A DNA stretch of 64,000 nt, from assembly GCA_023105745.1 (NCBI GenBank), contig JALGQZ010000001.1:60861937-60925936 (forward strand), read 5' to 3'. This DNA is from Austropuccinia psidii (lineage: Eukaryota; Basidiomycota; Pucciniomycetes; Pucciniales; Sphaerophragmiaceae). Below, one piece after another: positions 1 to 10,613 of this stretch. The position numbers and the translations under genes were made by a program. Position 1 is the first letter of the stretch; every line of letters begins with the position of its first letter. A model generated the notes under the pieces. It ran no database searches, was not told where the DNA came from, and was given only the letters and a program-made list of their open reading frames with translations.

Positions 1-3000
1 ATTGTGGCCTACTTTTCTTATTACACCAAGGTCTAGAAGTTCTTTGATATGAATTTCTAGAGCTTCTCTTGATTTTGGACTTGCTGGATAAGCAGGTCTT
101 CTTAAGAGTGGTGGATAAGGTCTCTCAATGTTAAGAATGATGTCAACTTCATGACCAATAATTGCTCCCAGGGGTTCTTTGTCTGTAGCAAATGCTCCTC
201 TGTGGTCATACAAAAGGGAAGAAAGTTCATTTTCTTGCTTATCAGTCAGATGAAGGCTTATTTCAGCCTCATTTAACTGTTCAGACTTGAATTTCTCTAA
301 CTCTAAGTTGACTGGTGATACTTTGTTTACTGTAATTTGTCTTTTAAAGGGTAAAAAGGCAAATTTCTGGCGCTTATTGTCTCCAATTGTAAAGTATCTG
401 TCTTTGTTATTATGTAAATCTATCCCATACATGATTAAATAGTCATTTCCCAATATAAAATGGGTACTAGAGCAATTTTCCATAACAACAAATTCAACTG
501 TGATCCTTAAATTCCCATTTATGTGTGGGAATATGACATTGGTCTCAAAGATTCCTAATGCTTTCATTGGGTTACTTGCACTGTTGAATTTTATACCATC
601 AATTGGTAACAATTGGTCTTCAAAATTTGGTACACAAGTCTTAAGAAAAGATTTTCCAACACAAGAGCAGAAGGCTCCTGGGTCAAGCAAAAGTTTGGTG
701 GGTTTGTTGTCAATCACCACTTCTGTTATACAGGAGTTACCAGCTGTATAACCTTTTCCTCTGTTTGGTTTTGTCTTCATAAGTTGTGCATCTTGAACTT
801 TTGATAAATCAACTTGACCATTGCTCAATTGTGGTAAGTGGGAATAAGATTCCATGATGTCAAAAGTGGCATTGATATTTTCTATATCTTTTGAAGATTC
901 AGAGAATATGGATGACTTATCATCTGAATTGTCTTCAATTATGTCTTCTTTTTCAACATCTGGTTCTTTTTCAATGTCAATTTCATTGATTTTCCCCCTT
1001 TTTGGACATGTATTGGCTAAATGGGTGGTGCTTTGGCAAATATGGCATTTTCTGACTGTATCTGCAGATTTATATTTAATATTACTAGAATTTTCTTTGG
1101 GGTTTTTGTCCACAGAATCTTTCCAAGGTGTATTAAACCTTGTTTTAAGATTCACCCTACTAGAACCAATTTTGGTTCTGGTGGTTACTTCTTCTAGTAT
1201 ATTGATAATATCCTCTGCTGAAGATTGTTCAGTAGTCCTGCTTTTGACAGCATGCTCTAAGTCACCTCCACATTGTCTCAGAATTTTTCTATGGATCATA
1301 AATTCTGACATGTCAGGATATAATGCTGTTAATCTGTCCTTTTGTTGGCAAAACCATGGTAAAGCTCTGTCTTTATCAGCATTAAATTTGGCAGATTCAA
1401 AGGCTGTTTCAACTTTAAACCTCCAAGCATCATTTGCCCATTTGTTGATGATTTGGGTTTTCCACCAAGTCCAACTCTGGTGTCCATGTGCTTGTCTTAT
1501 TTTGATGTACCATCTGTGAGCTGATCTGGTAAACAAGGTGTTAAACCTGGCTGTTACCAATCTGTCTGGTAATTCAAAATCCTCTTTGATCATGTCAATA
1601 CCTCTAATGAATTCCATATGGTCATACTCTCCTTCACCACTGAAGTGAGGCCATTCTTTAAGTTTTGGAACTTCTTTCAAGAGTGCTTGGCCCATTGATG
1701 GTTCCAAGTTATGAAAAGAAGTGGATAATTCATTTTTTAATTGTGAATTATCAGGATCCAATACTTGTGGATTTGAAATTCTTGTGCCCTCATTTTGATT
1801 TAGAGGTGTAGACATTCTTGGTAAGGTGTTCAGTAATTGTTCAATGTCATTCATTTTACTGTTGCTACACCTTTGGGAATTTCTGTATTCATGTTGGAAG
1901 CTTTGTATTAAATTTATTACTTCAATTTTATACATGTCTTCTTTATGTGTAAGTTCTTGCCATAACTCTGTCTGTCTTGTATTATCAGCAGTGACTTGAT
2001 TCAATTTCATTGATAATTTTGATACTTCTTCTTGTGAAGCATCAAAACACTTTTTCAAGGCAATGGTATATGTCTTTACTTCAGTAAATGAATTTGAAAT
2101 GTCATCAAGGACTTTCTTGTTATCTGTCTTGATAATATTTATGGCTTGTTTAATTCTTGTTTCAATTATGTCATCAATATTGAATTTAGAATATTTATCT
2201 GTTAATTCTTTAATAATGGCAGATTGTTCATTTATTTTATTGTTAGAAGAATTATCATTATTGGAATTTTTAATTGTTCTCAAAACTTTTTCAAAACACA
2301 TAAGTGTTTCATTAATTTGGCACAGACTCAGGTTGTTTGTTTTAATGTTGTTACAAATGGTGTCATTTTTATCAGAAAGATGTTTTTTCACGTCATTTAT
2401 AGCATTATACAACTCTGGGATGGAATCAAATATGTCAGAAATCATTTCTGGAACCTTAATCTGGCTTCCTCCTTCTTCTGTAATTCCATCATGGTTCTGG
2501 CCATCTGAAATACATTTTCCATGGCATCCTGCTGAATATTTGGGATTCTGTAGCCCTGGCTGTAAGGTTTTGGGGCTGGTGCCTTCCCTTTGCCCTTGTT
2601 TGGGGTTTGTGGCTGCTTTTTCACGTTGGAATTGCTGCTGCTGGCCACTGGGGCTGTTTTTGGCACTGGTTTGGCTGGTGGAGGGTTGTTTTTCCTCCAT
2701 TCTAGTGTCAAAAGCATCATGTTTTTCTTCTCCATCAATGGATGCCATCCATTGAGCAATTTGCAAGTGTTGGGATGACCCAAGAATTTTCTTACTGTCA
2801 GGTAAGAATTCATGCAATTCTTCCACAGGTCTGCAAGGATCTGGTACTCCTTGAATTGGAGTGCATTGTTGTATGCACTGTGGCTGGCTTTGTATATGTC
2901 CACAGAGGCTTGTTGTGGCGGTGTCAGCTCTTTTTGAAGGTAAAATGGTATTATCAGCTTCAGAATGACCCATTTTAGTTGTTTGGAAGTCATCAACTGA

Positions 3001-3105
3001 CCCTTTTCCTTCTGTACCTGGTTGGCCTCTGCCATAATCACGTCTATTACCTTTTTGGGAGCTGCTTGAGGGGTTGTAGCTGGCTCCTGACCTGGTTGAA
3101 GGCAT
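1..3105 (-). CDS. Gag-Pol polyprotein of element A (partial, runs off the window)
   Basis: I read this frame codon by codon from 3105 to base 1 and found no stop, so over 1030 codons are open. The ATG at 3105-3103 starts a protein beginning MPSTRSGASYNPSSSQ. The first ~220 residues are polar, Gln/Ser-rich and overlap ORF1 in another frame. Next comes a helical, charged Gag segment, then the capsid-like region around WPHFSGEGEYDHMEF, then an intact CCHC knuckle (CHICQSTTHLANTC, about 1066-1025). The protease follows with D-P-G at 684-676 where D-T/S-G is usual, and an ILGNDYL strand. The frame leaves the window in the N-terminal RT region (LLDLGVIRKVGH). An alternative initiator is the ATG at 2445-2443, which overlaps the ORF1 stop as ATGA. 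Family assignment is firm; the initiator is not. Confidence 0.85.
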   Translation of the reverse strand, partial: MPSTRSGASYNPSSSSQKGNRRDYGRGQPGTEGKGSVDDFQTTKMGHSEADNTILPSKRADTATTSLCGHIQSQPQCIQQCTPIQGVPDPCRPVEELHEFLPDSKKILGSSQHLQIAQWMASIDGEEKHDAFDTRMEEKQPSTSQTSAKNSPSGQQQQFQREKAATNPKQGQREGTSPKTLQPGLQNPKYSAGCHGKCISDGQNHDGITEEGGSQIKVPEMISDIFDSIPELYNAINDVKKHLSDKNDTICNNIKTNNLSLCQINETLMCFEKVLRTIKNSNNDNSSNNKINEQSAIIKELTDKYSKFNIDDIIETRIKQAINIIKTDNKKVLDDISNSFTEVKTYTIALKKCFDASQEEVSKLSMKLNQVTADNTRQTELWQELTHKEDMYKIEVINLIQSFQHEYRNSQRCSNSKMNDIEQLLNTLPRMSTPLNQNEGTRISNPQVLDPDNSQLKNELSTSFHNLEPSMGQALLKEVPKLKEWPHFSGEGEYDHMEFIRGIDMIKEDFELPDRLVTARFNTLFTRSAHRWYIKIRQAHGHQSWTWWKTQIINKWANDAWRFKVETAFESAKFNADKDRALPWFCQQKDRLTALYPDMSEFMIHRKILRQCGGDLEHAVKSRTTEQSSAEDIINILEEVTTRTKIGSSRVNLKTRFNTPWKDSVDKNPKENSSNIKYKSADTVRKCHICQSTTHLANTCPKRGKINEIDIEKEPDVEKEDIIEDNSDDKSSIFSESSKDIENINATFDIMESYSHLPQLSNGQVDLSKVQDAQLMKTKPNRGKGYTAGNSCITEVVIDNKPTKLLLDPGAFCSCVGKSFLKTCVPNFEDQLLPIDGIKFNSASNPMKALGIFETNVIFPHINGNLRITVEFVVMENCSSTHFILGNDYLIMYGIDLHNNKDRYFTIGDNKRQKFAFLPFKRQITVNKVSPVNLELEKFKSEQLNEAEISLHLTDKQENELSSLLYDHRGAFATDKEPLGAIIGHEVDIILNIERPYPPLLRRPAYPASPKSREALEIHIKELLDLGVIRKVGHN

Positions 3106-3342
3106 AATTATGGTTAAAAAAGGCTTAAAATAGTATTTTTACGTCAAAAACTTACTATTGGCCAAATTCTTAGCCTTCTGAAGAGTATTACTTATGTCCA
3201 AGTTAATTAATTCAGAAGATATTGGTTCAGGCTGGTTATTTTGAGTCACAATAACAGTGCTATTATGATCAGAATTAACAGTACTGGCAGGGATAATGCT
3301 GGTTACTGTTGAGGCTGTTTCAATGTTTTCTTGTCTTACCAC
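2442..3342 (-). CDS. Spliced ORF1 overlapping the 5' end of Gag-Pol (element A)
   Basis: Candidate two-exon ORF in a different frame from Gag-Pol: exon 3342-3156, intron 3155-3092 (GTAAGT...CAG, 64 nt, phase 1), exon 3091-2442, about 278 aa. The first exon region also follows an acceptor-like TTTTAG at 3356-3354, which suggests a further leader intron. The second exon has a helical-looking core (DIYKASHSAYNNAL, NGWHPLMEKK), a Lys/Pro/Ser-rich linker and a conserved C-terminus (YRIPNIQQDAMENVFQMAR). The same frame and intron position recur in elements B, C and E. In C and E the first codon is ATG; here it is GTG at 3342-3340, so this copy needs a non-AUG or upstream start or has lost expression. 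The role is unknown. Being next to and overlapping Gag, it could be an accessory or N-terminal Gag product. Confidence 0.55.
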
Positions 3343-3565
3343 GTTGTCAGACACTAAAATCAATGAAAAAAGCCAATTAATTAAGTAAAAAAAGGATATT
3401 TCAAAAAAAGAAATAAAAATTTAAGCCTCACTTATAATATGAAAAAAATTATTTTTTTATGGGTTTTTTTGAATTATAAGTATTTTTTATATGTTTTTAA
3501 ATTTTTCAATATAAGAAAAAAGATTTAAAAAGAGTAAAAAAAATATGTCACAGGTAAAATATCAC

Positions 3566-3580
3566 GGCTGGGCCCCCAAA
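3566..3580 (-). promoter_or_regulatory. Primer-binding site of element A
   Basis: On the minus strand, TTTGGGGGCCCAGCC follows the 5' LTR end directly. The same motif follows the 5' LTRs of B, C, D and E. Position and conservation indicate the minus-strand cDNA priming site. I cannot name the tRNA. Confidence 0.7.
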
Positions 3581-5408
3581 TGTAAGGTGTGGATATGAAA
3601 CTTTGATTAAAAATCAAGTACTTTTCCTGTCCTCAAAATTTGTATAAGGTAAAAATCAATTAAAAATAGTATGAAATATTATTTTTAAGAGAAAACACGC
3701 CAATTTTATTGTTTATAACTTTATTATTATAAAACAATAATATTATAAAAATTTATTGTTTTACCAACAATAAAAATTTATCCAAAAAATACTCTACAAG
3801 AGATATTTTAAGGCTACAAAAGAAATTTCTTCAAGAGCAATTTCAATTGGAATTAATTGAGCAAAGAACTGCAAGCAATTAATCAAAGAACAAAGTCTTT
3901 AAAAAGAATATTAAAGAGAAAACACGCCCAAAAGTGACCAGAGTGAATTTGGAAACAAAGTGACAAAGTTTACAGTGATGAAAGATGCTTTAATTCACTT
4001 TTGGGGTGGTTCAGGGGTAAAAATGATTATAAGAGTTACAAACAATGATTATAATGATTTTTTCACGTGGTTAAAAGGATTAAAATGATTTAAAAGTGGT
4101 GGTTGGAATCTTTGATTGATTGGTTTAACAGTTTTAAACTAATTAATAAAAGGAAAAGATTCTAACATGAAGAGAAAAGTGGGGCAAAGAAGACATTCTT
4201 TTATAGCCATCAATTCTCTTACTCCAAAAGTAAAATTTACTCTTGTCAGTCGTGAAAAACAGTCTGACAACAGAAAAGCCAATTATGGCATCATTGAACC
4301 CTGGTTTAGACCAAAAAGGGCTGGTTTAAGCCATTTTTAGCCATTTTAGACCCTTAAATCAGCCATTACTATAGCAATACCAGGCCTAGAGCCTTCAAAA
4401 CACGTCAGAATGTGTGTCAGAGGCGTAGAAACCAGTTAAAACTGTTTTTATTATGATTGTTTTATCTTAAGGGTAGTTTTACCTTCTTGGCAACAGCTAA
4501 AACTACCCCAGTTGGTATCAAAACCTCATCATCAATTGAGTCCACAGACCCTGTAACTCAATTCCAGGCCAAAAGTGATGAACTTTTGCGTGAATTTTGA
4601 CATCCCACGCCTGTCAGCAAGGATTTTGGGGGTCTAGCTCCCCCTTAGAGCTGGAGTTCCTTTTCCCCCCCAAATTTAATCTTTCCAATTTATTTTTCCT
4701 TTAATTCCTCATCATGTATTATACTTATAATTTACACATGTAATTCAATTCAATTGTACAGTACAATACAGTAATAATTGACACCTCATATGTAAATCAA
4801 AGTTCACTTATGTAATACACGCGCACATTTTGACATTTCAATTGAATTCAATTGAAAATACTTTAATTCCTCATAACTTCTAAACTAAACACAACACCTC
4901 AATTTTAACACAAAAATTGATGGTTAACACCACATGTGGTGTGAATTAAATTAAGGTTTTGAGGATTTTCAACTTTTGTATTGAAAATACTAAAAACTTA
5001 ATTTAAGCTTATTTAGAGTTGAGTTACAAAAATTTCACTCAGAGGTGACCCCACCTGATTTTTTATGAGGAATCCAATGGTGAAATAAAATTTATATGTT
5101 TATTTATTGGAAAAAAAGTTATAATAAATTTTATTTAACTTTTTTCCAAATTTATTTATTTTTTCACAATTTTGTTAAAATTTCATTTTTACTTAAATTT
5201 TTCAAGTATAAATGTAATTTTATATTTACAAAATTTAAAGTAATTTTATTTTTAAATTATAATTAATTTTTTATTTTTAATATAATTTTATATTTATATT
5301 TTTTATTTTTATTTTAATAATATAAATAAATTTATTTTATTTATATTAATATGTTATTTTTTATATTTGTGGTCTTTTGGGTATATGAAATTACCTCTAA
5401 GGCTCACA
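3581..5408 (-). repeat. 5' LTR of element A (LTR-1 family)
   Basis: A 1828-bp LTR whose minus strand runs from TGTGAGCC to CCACACCTTACA. It is closely similar to the solo LTR at 18184-20013 and belongs with those at 15763-17543, 26628-28419, 37023-40795 and 47200-49005. Its inner end abuts the primer-binding site, which identifies it as the 5' LTR. Confidence 0.92.
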
Positions 5409-7838
5409 CAAAGAGCCATACAAGAGTATATGTGTGAGCCTTGAGGTATATTTTACATACCCAAATAGGACACAATTATCTTAAAAATAAATTTTGAATT
5501 ATGTATAACTCATAAGTCATGCATATATCCATAATTCATCATTTTTAATTTCAGAAAAGATGAATAACTTTTTATTGAGTAAGGAAATCCATAAATTTAA
5601 GGCCAGATTTGGATTCTACATAAAAATTCACCTAGGGTAGCTCCATAGAGTGAATAAGCTCAAATTAACTCTTTGAGGTGGTAAAATGGAAAATACTTCA
5701 ATACCACATCATCAATACCACATAAAAGATCCGTGAAAACTTTTGTTTTTCTTAATTTCATGCCAAAATAATGGGAATGTGAGAAATCCCATGTTAAATA
5801 TACACTAAGAATAGTGTTATACATGTTTTGAGCACTTAATATCATGGTATTCTTACATGGACTTTTGGTACACCCATAGTGGATATCTCACTTGAAGCTT
5901 AAGTTTCTATTTTGATGTGAAAAATAGGCAAGGGGGACAAAAGACATCAAAGAGAGCCAGGGTACCCAACTTCTGAGGCCTCAGAGGTGTGGACAGCTCC
6001 AAAGCTTGGATCCATGGCTGATCTTGACCCAATTGGTAAATTAAGCCTCTTTGGGAACTTGGTTACCAAGTTACAACTACTGTAAAACACCAGAAAATAG
6101 CAAATAACCTACTATTTTGACGTGCCAAGGAGGTAAAGAGCTACTTACACTCCTGTAACCATGTCAATTCTTAATTATTTTCCATGGATAAACCCCAAAA
6201 GAGTGATTAAAACCCTTTTTGGACTTGTATCCATTGATTTACCTCATAGCAACCAGTGAAACACTGATATTTGCAATTCTACGTAGAAATGAGGTAAAAA
6301 CTTCAAAAATTCATTAAAAATACAATTCTTAATTAATCTTTCTAAAACTTTCAGGACTAATAGAGAACTGTATTATCTATGATAAAACCAAAAAGAACTA
6401 TGGTTTTACTAGTAAAATCAAAAGTTTTACTTACAGTCCATTTTTGACTATTCTACGTGAAACACTGAATCTTCAGAAATTCACAGTAATTACAACCTGT
6501 GATGAAATTGCCAATAACATTTATAACTTTGAGAAATCAATGATTATTTTTGAATAAAAGAAGATTTACAGATTTTACTCCTTTTATTCTTAACCATATT
6601 GGGGTTGGTAGTCACGTAAACGCATCAATTAAGTAAGTATGATAATCTTACGTGACAACAGATGATGCAATCAATAACCCAAAAAGGTTTATTATTTTCT
6701 CACTAACTGGTTTTTCAGTTTGCTCCATGGCACGCCTCTGTGATCTGTTGTTGACTTAAAAGAGGCCTCCTCTTGCTGTTTTTTCCACATCATCATCTTA
6801 TTATCATTTAAATCATTATTACCAACAAGTAAGTATTAGTTATAGCTATTCTTAAGTGTTTTAAATCTTTCATAATCAATCAGAAAGACGTTAAATCATA
6901 GAATCCAACTATATATTGTTGTAATACTGTTATAAATTCATTTTGATCCTTAAAATCCACAATTCTACGTCAAATCTCTCTATCTTATCTTTCAATAAGT
7001 TCTTTGGAATATTAGTAAGTGATTTATTTTTAATTCTCAAAGTTTTTCTCTAAAATTAGTTTTATTCAAGAATTATCATTATAATTATTCTTGCAAAAGA
7101 TAATTATATATTAAAATAATTTTATTTTTTTAATAAAAGAAGTTTTATTATTAAAATCTGCTTTTAATTGATTCTTGTAGACAATTACTGCTCACTGTTA
7201 AAATCACTAGTAGTGTTTAACATGTGAAAGAAATAATTCTTTAATTATTTGATTGTGGTTATAATAATATTTATTATTATATTTCATAAGAACAGACATA
7301 GTACTGTTAATTAATAGTGATATTATCATCAGTTTCATAGTCACATCTTACAATATGTGTAACATGACCATTGTACAAAAATATGGGAATATTCAAAAAG
7401 ATGCAGATGGACTAAGAAGATGGCCATTACAAAATGACATTTAAACTCCTTCTTATGTGCCAAAAGAATCTTCCCCACGAATCCCAATATAAGTAATCAG
7501 TGTTAAAGAACTGAACACTACCTTCTTTGAGGAAGTAAGGAACAGTTATATTCAGGATAGGAATTTAAACATCCTATTAAAATTAATTACTAAAGACTCT
7601 AAAGATAACTTATTGATACATTCCTTGGATGAAATATGAAAGCAATCATATGATGAAGTAAGATTTCATTTACATGATGGTATAATTTACCATAGAACTA
7701 AATACACATGTGTAATGACAGTTGTGGACATATTCTTAATCAATTGTGTACTGAAATAATGCCATGAAAGCCTCTTCTCAGGCCAGCCTTATGCGGGCAG
7801 AACAAGGGAGAAAATCAAAATCTGCTTATTTGTGACAG
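5409..7838 (+). pseudogene. Remnant pol (RNase H/integrase N-terminus), split by a solo LTR
   Basis: Bases 5409-5432 and 7353 to about 7838 are the two sides of one old plus-strand pol gene. The left piece matches element C pol near 45455-45480 (AGCCATACAAGAGTATA). The right piece continues with residues like [26 protein letters not shown] and DGIIYHRTKYTCV, matching element C near 45500-45900. It is broken by in-frame stops and ends in the integrase zinc-finger region, where it joins an unrelated gag fragment. It keeps a segment (about 13 nt after GCAGATGGA) that element C lacks. Confidence 0.75.
5433..7352 (+). repeat. Solo LTR (LTR-H family), target duplication ATATG
   Basis: A 1920-bp unit starting TGTGAGCC and ending CATCTTACA. 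It is flanked by ATATG on both sides (5428-5432 and 7353-7357), the 5-bp duplication expected of Ty3/gypsy integration. The flanks join into one continuous pol sequence, so this is a solo LTR left after LTR-LTR recombination. A minus-strand relative of its inner part occurs at about 54211-54660. Confidence 0.9.
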
Positions 7839-8229
7839 CCTGCCCAAAATTCACCCCCTGCAAGAAGGACGAAAGCTCCGGCTGCTCTTAATCCAACACT
7901 AATAGCACCTCTTGATGGAACCCCAGCAGTTCTTCTTCTGAGGACCCACTTAGAAAGAATACCAATTATGGAAGAAGAAGCACCATCCATCCAGGAAGGA
8001 AGAGGGACAAGAAGATAATGATCCTTTCCAGGAGCTGTTGGTGCTTTTACTAAAATTTCAAAGACCTCTTCAAAGAGTGTTTGTGAAGATTTTGAAGAGG
8101 AGGAGGAGGATTCTGTGGAAGAGAGAGGGTCAAATTGTACTGAAGTTTTCCCTGCTCCTTCTGGGGAATCTAAAGGTACTGGAGGGCCAACTCTAGGCCA
8201 GACTAGTAGCACATCCTCTCATAAGTCTG
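7839..8229 (+). pseudogene. Gag fragment of another gypsy family (G), 5' part
   Basis: Similar to 57045-57400 but frame-disrupted. Shared stretches include CACCCCCTGCAAGA, the GAAGAGGAGGAGGAGGATTC acidic run, and GGGCCAACTCTAGGCCAGAC. In the better copy this encodes a low-complexity gag N-terminus with an EEEE-rich acidic tract. Element B begins immediately after it, so B inserted into this fragment. Its left edge is a junction with pol sequence of another family, which suggests a deletion or rearrangement. Confidence 0.65.
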
Positions 8230-10169
8230 TGTGAGCCTTTTAGATATGACCACATATCAAAAAAGGTCACAAGAAAACCTTACATTAATGATTCTTTTAC
8301 AATAATTATCCTAAAATAAGTGAAAATGCCAAAGTAGGCATAAATGCTTCATTACCTTAGACTCTAATGAGTAAAAATGTAAAATAAATTACACCATTAG
8401 ATTCCTCATGAGAAAATACACATATATCATTCATATGGTATATCTGTAAGGTCATTAATTAATGAATAATAAGTAAAAATGCCATAAAAAGGACATAAAT
8501 TCTTATTTATCTCAGAAGCCAATGCAGAAACATGTGAAAGAAATTGCACCATTGAATTCTCCATGAAGCACTACACATATAACAGCTTTTTGTCATATCT
8601 TTCAAGTCAATATTTAAGGAAATAAGCTGAATATTTGCACTTTTATGGTCAGTGCATATATTCATGGTTTGTAGCTCATATCTCTTAAGATACATATGAT
8701 ATATAGTTAAACCTAATATGAATTTACCACTGACTTGATGTATAAATAAAAATATAAGCTTTATTTGACAAGCTATAAGTAAGGTTATAACTTGTAAGGG
8801 TTTATTGAATAAAATTGCTATAGCTGTTGACCACTCTGTTGTGAAAGTAGTCCACACTTAAAGTAAAATGGATATTCAGGCTTCACTAGCTTATATCCAA
8901 AACAACTATGTGTTGTTTGTCATTATATTCAACGTAAAACCCCTTGAAATCATGGCTTGAAGTTCAAAATAGTGAATTTTGACAGAAAAGATGAGTTACA
9001 AGAAAAATCATCAAAAATAGATGTTTTATGATGCAATTAAATGCTCTTGGAATTTTAATAATGACATGTTAAGCTATCAGAATCCACTCTTAAATTGGCT
9101 GTAGCATGTATGAACTAAAAGATATGAATGATCAAATTTTAAGCTTAAAGTTGATCATTTATCATTACTCACTGTGATCTTATTTTTAGTTTCACAGTTG
9201 TATAATGATACAGCCAGTGTATACTACTAGATTATGATTAATACTAATAAAATACACAAAGTTTAGGCTTCTTCCAAGCCTATGATCTCATCAAACTTAG
9301 AGCTATACTGATCACTCTAAATAATGGCATAATAATCAGATAAGATGGTTTAATTATGAAGTAATCATCACTAAACCTTAGAATAGTAATCAATTCCACT
9401 GGACACCATAAGAAAACGTCTACTAGAAGACTTTCAGAATCTAGGAGGGAATAATTGACTATAAATAGAGCTCTTTTCACTCTATTTCCTCCTACAGTGC
9501 ATCAAAAACATCAAAACATTAAATTGAAAGGTAATTTCTCTATTCTTTATATATAAATTGATTATTTTATTAAAGTCCAAAGATCATATTAATTATAATC
9601 ACCAATCTTGATGTTATTACATCAATTTTTAATTTTTTTTGTTAGAATTATCTCTAAAACTCTAAATCCAGGTAAAATCAAGAATATTTGTAATTTCTTT
9701 TATTTTCAATTGTAAATACAATTTAAATAAGTTTTATTTACTTTATTTGGCATAAAGGTATTCAATATTAATATATTGAGCATCAAAATTATGTTATTTT
9801 CACTCATTATAATATTTTCTCTCTATTATTATCTTTAATAGTTCTCTCTTAATATAAATAGTATCTATATTAATATATAACATTAATATTAGTAATATTA
9901 TTGCTATAAATTGTTTTTTGTTATTAAATAACAATTTCTTACGCATTTATTATTTGTTGGTAGCAATGATAGATTGGCATAAATATATTAATCATCAAAT
10001 ATTAATATGTTTATTTGTTTATATTATTACATTTATCTGATAATAAAATTATTATATTCCATTATTATAAATATGATTATTTCATTCTTTAAATTTTATA
10101 AGGACATTCATTATACAATAAGTAAAATATTTGTAATACTTTCTTATTGTTTCATAGTCAAACCTTACA
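8230..10169 (+). repeat. 5' LTR of element B (LTR-B family)
   Basis: A 1940-bp LTR from TGTGAGCCTTTTAGATATGACC to CATAGTCAAACCTTACA, followed by the GGGGGCC primer-binding site. Relatives are the 3' LTR at 20341-23311 and the minus-strand solo LTR at 38658-40628. Confidence 0.92.
9460..9467 (+). promoter_or_regulatory. TATA box of the B-family LTR
   Basis: TATAAATA followed by a pyrimidine-rich CTCTTTTCACTCTATTTCC stretch. The same box is kept at 21505-21512 in the 3' LTR and, on the minus strand, at 39400-39393 in the solo LTR. It is likely the core promoter marking the U3/R boundary. Confidence 0.7.
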
Positions 10170-10184
10170 TTTTGGGGGCCTGGC
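10170..10184 (+). promoter_or_regulatory. Primer-binding site of element B
   Basis: TTTTGGGGGCCTGGC directly follows the LTR terminus ACA. It matches the primer site of element D nearly base for base. Confidence 0.7.
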
Positions 10185-10613
10185 CATGATATTTACTTAA
10201 AAAGACCTTTAAAAAGATTCAAATTGGGCTTACCCAATGATTAATTGTAGAATAATTTTATATCTATTGATTTAAAGAGCTATTGAGGCATTTGAAAAGC
10301 AATTTTACTGTCTTACAGGTGGTTTTTCACATCCTGAGACTTGCAAGAACTTTCTTTGAGTGACTCTTTTAATTAAAAAAGATATTTATAAATTAAAAAT
10401 AAATTTATATTGTAAATGAATTTTAAAAAAAGAATAATCTTAAGCTTTATTTTATTCTTTAAAAATCAAAATATAAAAAACAATAAAGAAGTTATTTTTA
10501 TTCCTTTTTATTCATTTAAACATATAAAAGCAACCTTTTACATGGAAATTGCCATATCTTATCAAAAATAACACTTATTATAAAAAACACTTATATTTAT
10601 TTGTCTTTTTTCA

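Larger units (their letters stand above)
1..5408 (-). mobile_element. Element A: Ty3/gypsy LTR retrotransposon, 5' half
   Basis: Minus-strand LTR retrotransposon cut by the window edge. Reading leftwards it has a 5' LTR (5408 to 3581), a primer-binding site directly after the LTR, a leader, and Gag-Pol coding sequence that is still open at base 1. The LTR starts TGTGAGCC and ends CCTTACA. Order of domains is capsid, CCHC knuckle, protease, start of reverse transcriptase, as in Ty3/gypsy elements. It sits inside an older plus-strand pol fragment whose sequence resumes at 5409. The 3' half and target duplication lie outside the window. The open frame makes it the best preserved autonomous element here. 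Confidence 0.9.

Noticed and set aside
2063..2755. Plus-strand open frame of 230 codons
   Set aside because: Antisense shadow of the Gag-Pol frame of element A, which has recognisable domains on the minus strand.
7826..8212. Minus-strand 128-codon frame (Ser/Glu-rich reversed)
   Set aside because: Antisense to a gag fragment that matches 57045-57400 on the plus strand.
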